A stretch of DNA of 34,731 nt from Heterotrichella gracilis (taxonomy: Eukaryota; Sar; Xanthophyceae; Tribonematales; Xanthonemataceae): NCBI GenBank assembly GCA_032358255.1, contig JAULBX010027717.1, forward strand, positions 1-34,731. The letters run 5' to 3'. The notes under the pieces were generated by a model that made no database searches, was not told the DNA's origin, and saw only the letters and a program-made list of their open reading frames with translations. The position numbers and the translations under genes were made by a program. Below, piece after piece: positions 26,101-31,771 of this stretch (within the stretch, counting starts at the first letter, position 1; every line of letters starts with the position of its first letter).

Positions 26101-26466
26101 CTGACAGGTGCTTGGAGAGTAAGGCCACATGATCCAATCGTAACAACCAACTTGCGGATGTTGACTATTTGAGGCGCCAAACACAAACTCCAACCAGCCT
26201 GCATTACCAATGGTAATGAGCAACCATTGCGGGTTAAGTTCACCCGACTTTAAACAACCGCTGTTTGGAGGAAAGGGATTGTTAATAGGATTAGCAATGG
26301 TGTGCGTGGTGCTAAAATCAATGATGCTTCCGGGTCCACTATTCGCATTAAAGGTGAAACTTGGTGTGGTACAAAGCGGAATGGCATTGATGCAATTGTC
26401 ATTAATTTGTGCCTGAAAGTTTCGGACACTTAGACTTAGTATTAAAAAAAGGACTATTTTTTTCAT
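23197..26466 (-). CDS. Giant T9SS type-B-sorted adhesin-like protein
   Basis: A 1089-aa secreted protein. Signal peptide at 1-19; a distinct N-terminal module (20-200) with DNCINAIPLCTTPSF and YDWIMWPYSPSTCQD, a different variant of the same class of front domain as the 1055-aa paralogue. Ig-like repeats, a PKD-like domain (APLTVTVYNNSRSS) and the type B sorting domain (IPNVFTPNGDNANDEFF, KIVDRWGNLVYQ) follow. Its ATG overlaps the TGA of the small exported protein upstream (ATGA), so translation is coupled. Probable outer-surface adhesin or gliding-related protein; the ligand is unknown. Confidence 0.88.
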   Translation of the reverse strand: MKKIVLFLILSLSVRNFQAQINDNCINAIPLCTTPSFTFNANSGPGSIIDFSTTHTIANPINNPFPPNSGCLKSGELNPQWLLITIGNAGWLEFVFGASNSQHPQVGCYDWIMWPYSPSTCQDIFNNTLAPIRCNWNGTCSGGTGIGSPSTIATFSGNAADFEPPLAVNACQQFIICISNYSGVNTLVSFQSLGTASLSCNPNCNPNYAICSGSSATIVPVNFAALANPVFSMQPGGASNTTGSFVVSPTITSTYTTFITGTNSQNSVQTITAVSTVTVNSQPFTAPTTTQSTCTNSNSAFNLNLGFTGAGPAPQYSVTWSPIPNGVLSPTQTTYSGNIGAGFYSATITTADGCSTSTNITINAAPDPAIIVLNPSGNSHTITCISDVTLTALNPAYNYTWSSFNATFTGQSVIFTSTLVGNWSIIAVNPVSNCASTQTFAIFQNTFTPVSTLSPTLQNITCNLTSVTNVTAIANPTVNVTHLIVAPTGGTLSSNSYSFVYSPGGVGEFTHYIVNDDNGCRSSKTFSVSSNQGFPTFQVVSPQSFTLGCNSKSTAVVSIINASATNSLQIPTGGAVSYTLIGPPTSSITPGGTLSSVSNYTVSTPGSWTVITKDNVSFCETRTPISILSNTFSPNISALVPRQVLDCNVQRTTLLGQSNTPNVSYVWSFPGTPGNINGDTISVSINSASPTTSLIANYTLAITDNNSTCQSFSVITMNQNIYPPKAAVTNGGVSALSCKVLTITLTNQSSTTIPPSTGYPFQQPVIGYLWEGPSPQEPQQLSTTYLAATVGTYTLYAKDLNNGCITKTTTVISDNKVYPIVNKPIAPPAFTLDCGSDETEIYPTISGTTTGYSYSWTAPPGVQTSAKDQATLSVNQIGNYRVLVTNNQNGCASIGELSVVNGSLTADFDLQPAKGFAPLTVTVYNNSRSSDPNLTAAASGIKSYWKFGNDSSIVTGPNNLSPSIVYNASGSYQITLYAVKGSCIDTMVKTVIVDIPSQVIIPNVFTPNGDNANDEFFIKASNLESISFKIVDRWGNLVYQVESTSGNISWDGKTPSGKDAAEGVYYYVFIGKGTDRKEFEQKGTISLLR

Positions 26467-26942
26467 TGAGCTATTCGGGTAATAAGTTTGTTAATTGAAG
26501 GAAAGATGTCGGCACTGTTAAGATTACGGAAGACTTCCATACCTGTATTGTCAAATAAAGCATTAAAGCTTGATCCCAGATCTACCCCATTCAGTTCCAT
26601 TAACTTTATAGGTGTGAGTTTTACTATGTTGTCTTTCTTCATGATCATGATCGCTTCACTCGATAAATTTTCTTTATTGATCGCAATAATGGCAATTCCT
26701 TTTGATCCACCTTTTAATTTAGCATTTTCATAAACAGTCATGCTTTTCTCAAAATTAATGGCTTGGCTCCTGCTCTCTGCATCATCTTTACTCCATACAA
26801 CAAAACCAACTAACTTATTGTTCAGATCGATTTCGGGATGTTTTTCGTGTATGAGTTGTTTAATTTTGGCAAAGACTTCGGTCTGTGCCGAATGGACGAA
26901 GGGCGTTAAAACCAAAAACGCAAGTAGGATAAAATTCTTCAT
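26463..26942 (-). CDS. Small exported hypothetical protein
   Basis: A 159-aa protein counted from the ATG at 26942, which opens a good signal peptide (MKNFILLAFLVLTPFVHSA, cut near SAQ). The open frame continues 22 codons upstream, but those residues are not signal-like. The mature part is a compact alpha/beta protein (KIKQLIHEKHPEIDLNNKLVGFVVWS; KGIAIIAINK; IMIMKKDNIVKLTPI) with no family I recognise; the strand pattern suggests a thioredoxin-like or similar fold, uncertainly. Its stop overlaps the start of the 1089-aa adhesin gene by four bases, so the two proteins are made together and may work together at the cell envelope. Confidence 0.65.
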   Translation of the reverse strand: MKNFILLAFLVLTPFVHSAQTEVFAKIKQLIHEKHPEIDLNNKLVGFVVWSKDDAESRSQAINFEKSMTVYENAKLKGGSKGIAIIAINKENLSSEAIMIMKKDNIVKLTPIKLMELNGVDLGSSFNALFDNTGMEVFRNLNSADIFPSINKLITRIAQ

Positions 26943-27055
26943 TTGAAGGCTCGTATTTTTTTTATGCAATATAGTGAAGAAAAATGTTTTTTCAATAAAT
27001 GGCATCAAAAGAATATGATATTATTGTGAACTTTCGACAAAGCAATACTATTCCA

Positions 27056-27481
27056 TTACTGAGCTGTATACATGGAGTTTGGACTGGCGTTTTGTTTAAA
27101 AATGAGTTGATTATAAAGATTTAATTCATTTTGTTTAAGAATTAATTCTATTTCATTGATGTGCATGCCCGTATTTAGTTTGCTAAAGTCACTTAAGTTA
27201 ATTCTAAATTCGGCTGCTAAAGCATCGAAGAAAGAGTTAGCGCGCATAACCGAGGCATTTATATTCTCAATATCCTTTGATAATAAGATCAAATGAGAGA
27301 CTTCCTCATGAATTAAATTTATTTTAGGTTTTAATGAGTCTCCTGAAATTACCTGAGAATTCAAAGTCTCCATTCTGTTGGCAATCTCTTTATCAAAATG
27401 AGTCAAAGCTTCATTTGTGTCTTTTGTGTTTTGGCATGCTCCCAAAATCAGTAAGATGACTAAAGTGTTTAGAAATTTCAT
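27056..27481 (-). CDS. Hypothetical lipoprotein
   Basis: A 141-aa protein. The N-terminus MKFLNTLVILLILGACQN carries a clear lipobox (ILGAC) with the acylated cysteine at 16. The mature part is helical, with charged heptads (NRMETLNSQVISG; LIHEEVSHLILLSKDIENIN; INEIELILKQNELNLYNQLIF), so a small helical bundle on the membrane is likely. No family recognised. It lies 113 bases upstream of the adhesin-coupled gene and in the same direction. Confidence 0.65.
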   Translation of the reverse strand: MKFLNTLVILLILGACQNTKDTNEALTHFDKEIANRMETLNSQVISGDSLKPKINLIHEEVSHLILLSKDIENINASVMRANSFFDALAAEFRINLSDFSKLNTGMHINEIELILKQNELNLYNQLIFKQNASPNSMYTAQ

Positions 27482-27510
27482 TGGATCAAGGTACTAAATT
27501 GTCCCCTGAA

Positions 27511-28071
27511 TTAAAAATGAAAAGATGGATTTAACAATGAAAATACCTGATTGTAGAGCAGTTCGGACTGATCTTCGAGCGATCGTTCTAGTTCTGTATT
27601 TCTAAGGAATCCGTTTCTTGCTAACAAGGTTAATGAAGCCACGTTTTCTTTATTTGTAAAAGCATCTATTCTCTTTACTTTCATCACATTAAAGCCATAG
27701 TCTTTAACTGCCTGAAGGGCTTCCTGCATGATGCCTTGTTTAAAATGATCAGTCAATAAACTATAGCCTAACTCAGCGGTATTGTTTTTTACATTAATGT
27801 TCCATAGACAAATATTTCCTATTAGTTGATTACTGCCAGAACGCGTGATACCCCACTGAATCGCACTATTGTTTAGCTGGTTATTCGTTATTTTTTCAAT
27901 AAAATCATAGGCCTCCTTTATTGATTTCGCCGCTTGACGGTGAATGTATTTATTGATCAGCGGATCTGAACGCAAAATAAAAACAGCTTCAGCATCTTCA
28001 TTGGTGATTTGACGTAAAAGCAAGCGAGAAGTTGTTAAAATTGGAAAAGGATTAAAATTGAGCTCTAACAT
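27511..28071 (-). CDS. GNAT-family N-acetyltransferase, RimJ/RimL type
   Basis: A 186-aa protein with the RimJ/RimL layout: TTSRLLLRQITNEDAEAVFILRSDP at the N-terminus, WGITRSGSNQLIGNICLWNI in the middle, ELGYSLLTDHFKQGIMQEAL forming the acetyl-CoA pyrophosphate loop (QGIMQEA in the position of QxxGxG/A), and KRIDAFTNKENVASLTLLARNGF near the end. It transfers acetyl groups to an amino terminus or small amine; the substrate cannot be told. It is divergent from the pseudouridine synthase gene. Confidence 0.88.
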   Translation of the reverse strand: MLELNFNPFPILTTSRLLLRQITNEDAEAVFILRSDPLINKYIHRQAAKSIKEAYDFIEKITNNQLNNSAIQWGITRSGSNQLIGNICLWNINVKNNTAELGYSLLTDHFKQGIMQEALQAVKDYGFNVMKVKRIDAFTNKENVASLTLLARNGFLRNTELERSLEDQSELLYNQVFSLLNPSFHF

Positions 28072-28191
28072 TCAGTTTAAATTTCGCTGATCAAATTTAA
28101 ACACTAAGTATCTTTAAACAATTAATTTATAGGTTTTATTTTCTTTGCCACATATGTTGTAAAAGAGATGTATTTTTGCGCCGGCATTCAA

Positions 28192-28779
28192 ATGGATAGG
28201 TATTTTATTATATACAAACCTTATAAAATGATCTCACAATTTGTGAGTCCTTACGAACATGCTTTATTGGGTGATCTTAAGTTTGATTTTCCACCGGGCA
28301 CTAATGCAGTTGGGAGGTTAGATGATGATAGTGAAGGTTTACTTATATTAACAACAGATAAAACGCTGACCAGAAGACTCTTGCATCCGGATAAAAAACA
28401 CAGACGAAATTATATTGTTCAGGTGGAACGTGTTGTTGAAAATGAGGCGCTCGAAAAATTGAGTGCTGGATTGGATATTCTCATCAAAAAGAAAGGCACC
28501 TATCGTACTCTTCCTTGTGAAGTCAGAAAAATTGAAAAACCGGCTAATTTACCCCTTCGAGCTCATTCTTTTAAAGAGTTTTTGCCTCATTCCTGGTTAG
28601 AATTTGTGTTAATGGAAGGGAAAAACAGACAGATCCGTAAAATGTGTTCGGCAGTTAGACATGATTGTAAACGATTGATCCGCACTAAAATCGAGGATCT
28701 TCACCTGGGAGATATGCAACCCGGGGAAGTGAAAGAAATGGAACAGGAAGAGTTGTTTGCTTTGTTGAAGTTGAACTAA
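28192..28779 (+). CDS. RluE/RsuA-family pseudouridine synthase
   Basis: The 195-aa protein begins at the ATG at 28192 (MDRYFIIYKPYKMISQF), the usual family start; an in-frame ATG at 28168 overlaps a promoter-like TATTTTTG and is less likely. The catalytic motif GRLDDDSEGLLILT contains the essential aspartate (D44). KHRRNYIVQVE, and LMEGKNRQIRKMCSAVRHDCKRLIRTKI complete the family signature. There is no S4 domain in front, as in RluE, which modifies U2457 of 23S rRNA in E. coli. The target here is inferred from that similarity. Confidence 0.88.
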   Translation: MDRYFIIYKPYKMISQFVSPYEHALLGDLKFDFPPGTNAVGRLDDDSEGLLILTTDKTLTRRLLHPDKKHRRNYIVQVERVVENEALEKLSAGLDILIKKKGTYRTLPCEVRKIEKPANLPLRAHSFKEFLPHSWLEFVLMEGKNRQIRKMCSAVRHDCKRLIRTKIEDLHLGDMQPGEVKEMEQEELFALLKLN

Positions 28780-28797
28780 GGTACAGGAAGACACTTT

Positions 28798-28917
28798 CCC
28801 GAAAGCTTTCGGGAGTAAGAATTTCACTAGGCAATTTAATGCAGATAAGACACTAATTCCACGAATTCCATGAAGCAACTCTTGTTTTGATTTAGGTAAG
28901 ACACTAATTTCACGAAT
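28798..28917. repeat. Palindrome and imperfect direct repeats
   Basis: A perfect 16-base palindrome CCCGAAAGCTTTCGGG is at 28798-28813 without a T run on either side, so it is not a canonical terminator. Two imperfect direct repeats of TAAGACACTAATTYCACGAAT lie at 28846-28866 and 28897-28917, 51 bases apart. A segment at about 28980-28996 (CCGCGTCATCTGCGTT) is of a type I have seen dispersed between genes in Bacteroidota. No gene is supported between 28780 and 29006. Confidence 0.5.
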
Positions 28918-29006
28918 CGTGAAAGTTGCCAAAATAGGTGCTTAGGAATAATTTAAACTAACAGCGCAAATCATACTAATCCGCGTCATCTGCGTTCCAT
29001 TGAAAT

Positions 29007-30263
29007 TTAATTCGCCGGCAATACCTTAGCTACACATTCTCCAAAGCCCACACGCACACCTTCTTTTTCACAGTGACCTTTGATGATGATGGTATCATGA
29101 TCGTTCACGAATTTACGTTCTGTGCCATCTTTTAAAGTGATCGGCTTGGTTCCACGCCAGGTGAGTTCCATCATACTTCCGTATTCTTTTGGGTCAGGAC
29201 CACTAATAGTGCCACTTCCCATCATGTCACCAACATTCAGGTTACAACCATTCACGGTGTGATGCGCTAATTGTTGTTCCATGGTCCAATACATGTATTT
29301 ATAATTCGAGGTACAGATCTGATTTTCTTCCCCATTTTCAGGTTTTAAATAAACCTCCAGTTTAATATCCAGATTTTTTTCACCGGTATATTCCAGGTAA
29401 GGTAATACTTTAGGATTTTGCACATATCCTTTTGTTCTGAAAGGCTCCAGAGCTTCGAGCGTAACTATCCATGGAGAAACAGTACTGGCGAAATTTTTAG
29501 AAAGAAAAGGTCCAAGTGGCACATACTCCCAGGTTTGAATATCGCGGGCACTCCAATCATTAAACAATACCATTCCAAAAATATAATCATCGGCTTTCGC
29601 AGTTGATACACTTTCGCCCAGTTGGGTTGCTTTCCCAATAATGAAGGCCGTTTCTAATTCAATGTCTAATAATTTACATGGACCAAAAACAGGAACTTCT
29701 GCATCAGCCGGTTTTTGTTGACCTTTTGGACGGTGAAAAGAATGTCCACTTACACAAATACTGCTGGCGCGACCATGGTAACCAACCGGAATATGTTTCC
29801 AGTTTGGCATCAAGGCGTTTTTAGGATCGCGGATCATCGCTCCAATATTTGTAGCGTGATCGATGCTGCTGTAAAAATCAGTGTAATCCCCTACTCTTAC
29901 AGGCATTAACATTTTTACAGCACTTTGTTTTTTAAGTGCTTTTTGAAAAAGTGTTGCATCTGCTTTTAATACGGATTTTTCATCGCTTAATAAGGTAATG
30001 AGCTTGTTTCGAACCTCAGTGGTAGTAGATTTACCTAAGCCTATAAAATCATTGAGCACGGCTTGTTCTAACACTTCTTTTTCTACAGGTATTAAGCCTG
30101 CATTGGCCAGTTCATACAGATCAACAATGTAGTTTCCAATGGCAGTACATGCCCGGTGTTTTATATTGGAATCTGAATAAACACCAAATGGAATATTATG
30201 TATGGTGAAATCACAATCGCTTGCTACCTCTATCCAACTTTTTAAATTTTTGTTCAACATCAT
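29007..30263 (-). CDS. fahA: Fumarylacetoacetase
   Basis: The 418-aa enzyme hydrolyses fumarylacetoacetate to fumarate and acetoacetate, the last step of tyrosine and homogentisate breakdown. Length is almost that of animal FAH. Features: an N-terminal SH3-like domain (to about 120); DYTDFYSSIDHATNIG with the catalytic and metal-binding residues; VGYHGRASSICVSG; the metal-binding glutamates in LDIELETAFIIGK; LFNDWSARDIQTWEYVPLGPF; and MGSGTISGPDPKEYGSMMELTW. It starts at the first of two ATGs, sharing bases with the stop of the upstream gene (TAATG), so translation is coupled. No hpd or hmgA gene is present in the window. Confidence 0.95.
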   Translation of the reverse strand: MMLNKNLKSWIEVASDCDFTIHNIPFGVYSDSNIKHRACTAIGNYIVDLYELANAGLIPVEKEVLEQAVLNDFIGLGKSTTTEVRNKLITLLSDEKSVLKADATLFQKALKKQSAVKMLMPVRVGDYTDFYSSIDHATNIGAMIRDPKNALMPNWKHIPVGYHGRASSICVSGHSFHRPKGQQKPADAEVPVFGPCKLLDIELETAFIIGKATQLGESVSTAKADDYIFGMVLFNDWSARDIQTWEYVPLGPFLSKNFASTVSPWIVTLEALEPFRTKGYVQNPKVLPYLEYTGEKNLDIKLEVYLKPENGEENQICTSNYKYMYWTMEQQLAHHTVNGCNLNVGDMMGSGTISGPDPKEYGSMMELTWRGTKPITLKDGTERKFVNDHDTIIIKGHCEKEGVRVGFGECVAKVLPAN

Positions 30264-30769
30264 TATGAAATTCTAGATTTAATATTATCGATCAGGTCGG
30301 CCAACAGATCGGGATTTGCAGAATCTGCCGCTTGTGCCATTTCGAGCGCTTTCGTTAAAATCTCTTCCGATTGAAGTCCTTCTGAACTTTCAACGACTGA
30401 TAAAGCTTCGAGCGCTAATTGAAAATGGTCGTGGGTACTTAGTTTTACAAAATCTAAAAAATAATCTGAAAAATCTAAACCGCATTCCCAACAAGCTGCC
30501 GCTAAGAGTGTTTTTTCGCTCACTTTTTCAGCGGCGTAAATGGCATCTACCAGCATTTTCTGAGCATTAGCCTCTTTTAATTTTGAAAAAATGGCTTCGC
30601 TTTCCTGACGGCTGATGCCGGGTTCTAATAAGGCTTCTAAAAGATCAGCGGTTGAGTTTTCTTTTTTTGTTAAGCCTTCACGTCCTATAATTAGTGTGCT
30701 GTATTCTTCTTCATTAAAGAGTTTTTTAGGATCGAATGCTTCTTCGTCTAATAGTTCTTCTGCGCCCAT
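30263..30769 (-). CDS. Acidic helical hypothetical protein
   Basis: A 168-aa, strongly acidic, all-helical protein. Pairs of helices such as TADLLEALLEPGISRQESEAIFSKL and QKMLVDAIYAAEKVSEKTLLAAACWE suggest a HEAT- or TPR-like solenoid without a catalytic motif. No signal peptide or membrane segment. It lies between a MoxR ATPase gene (8-base gap) and fahA (overlap). Its link is more probably with the MoxR ATPase, as an adaptor, than with fumarylacetoacetase; that is an inference from position. Confidence 0.7.
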   Translation of the reverse strand: MGAEELLDEEAFDPKKLFNEEEYSTLIIGREGLTKKENSTADLLEALLEPGISRQESEAIFSKLKEANAQKMLVDAIYAAEKVSEKTLLAAACWECGLDFSDYFLDFVKLSTHDHFQLALEALSVVESSEGLQSEEILTKALEMAQAADSANPDLLADLIDNIKSRIS

Positions 30770-30777
30770 GTTCTGTA

Positions 30778-31740
30778 TTACATTAATTGTTTAATAATTT
30801 CTTCTACGGTAATGCCTTCGGCCTCTGCTTTATAATTCAACACTAAACGATGTCTGAGAATAGGAATGGCAATGGCTTTTACGTCTTCAATATCGGGACT
30901 AAATTTACCGTGTATGGCAGCATGACATTTGGCACCAACTATTAAGTACTGTGATGCACGCGGACCGGCACCCCATTGTAAATATTTTTTAGCCACATCG
31001 GTGGTGTGATCACCTTTAAAGCGTGTTTTATGAACCAGTTTAACGGCATATTCGATCACATTATCTGCTACCGGAATTTTTCTTACCAGTTCCTGATAAA
31101 AATTGATATCGTTGGCGTTCAAGATCTTATTTAATTGTGCTTTTTTATCGGAAGTGGTTAATTTAACTACCTGCATTTCTTCTTCAAAACTAGGATAGTC
31201 TAACCAAACATTAAACATAAAACGGTCTAATTGCGCTTCCGGTAAGGGATAGGTTCCTTCTTGTTCAATTGGGTTTTGAGTGGCCAAAACAAAAAACGGA
31301 TTATCTAAACTGTACTTTTTTCCGGCTGCCGTTATTTGTCTTTCCTGCATGGCCTCTAATAAAGCCGCTTGTGTTTTTGGTGGAGTACGGTTGATCTCAT
31401 CAGCCAAAATGATATTAGAAAACAAAGGACCTTTAATGAATTGAAAGTGTCGGTGTTCATCTAACACTTCACTTCCAATAATATCGCTTGGCATTAAATC
31501 GGGTGTAAACTGAATACGGTTAAACGTTAAACCAAGAGCATCGGCAATGGTGTTCACTAACAATGTTTTTGCAAGTCCCGGCACACCAACCAACAAACAA
31601 TGTCCTCTGCTAAACACAGAAATGAGAACATTTTGAATCGTTTCATCCTGCCCTACAATGACTTTTGCGATCTCAGTTTTGAGTTCCCGGTAATGTTTTA
31701 CAAAACCTTCAACAGCTTCGGTATCATTTTTATAATTCAT
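30778..31740 (-). CDS. MoxR-family AAA+ ATPase
   Basis: The 320-aa protein has the MoxR layout. Walker A is GVPGLAKT (52-59), Walker B is IILADEINRTPPKTQAALLEAMQE (D114, E115), sensor 1 is VLATQNPIEQEGTYPLPEAQLDRF, and the helical lid with sensor 2 is at GAGPRASQYLIVGAK. MoxR ATPases act as chaperone-like factors that mature enzyme or surface complexes, usually with VWA-domain partners. No VWA gene is visible here, but the gene cluster continues upstream past the window edge. First of a three-gene run with the acidic protein and fahA. Confidence 0.93.
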   Translation of the reverse strand: MNYKNDTEAVEGFVKHYRELKTEIAKVIVGQDETIQNVLISVFSRGHCLLVGVPGLAKTLLVNTIADALGLTFNRIQFTPDLMPSDIIGSEVLDEHRHFQFIKGPLFSNIILADEINRTPPKTQAALLEAMQERQITAAGKKYSLDNPFFVLATQNPIEQEGTYPLPEAQLDRFMFNVWLDYPSFEEEMQVVKLTTSDKKAQLNKILNANDINFYQELVRKIPVADNVIEYAVKLVHKTRFKGDHTTDVAKKYLQWGAGPRASQYLIVGAKCHAAIHGKFSPDIEDVKAIAIPILRHRLVLNYKAEAEGITVEEIIKQLM

Positions 31741-31771
31741 AGACTATAAAGGTACATAATTATTGAAAATC

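Noticed and set aside
16466..26416. Several plus-strand frames inside the adhesin genes
   Set aside because: All lie opposite repeat-rich coding DNA, occur at matching positions in the paralogues as expected for shadows, and have no start signals.
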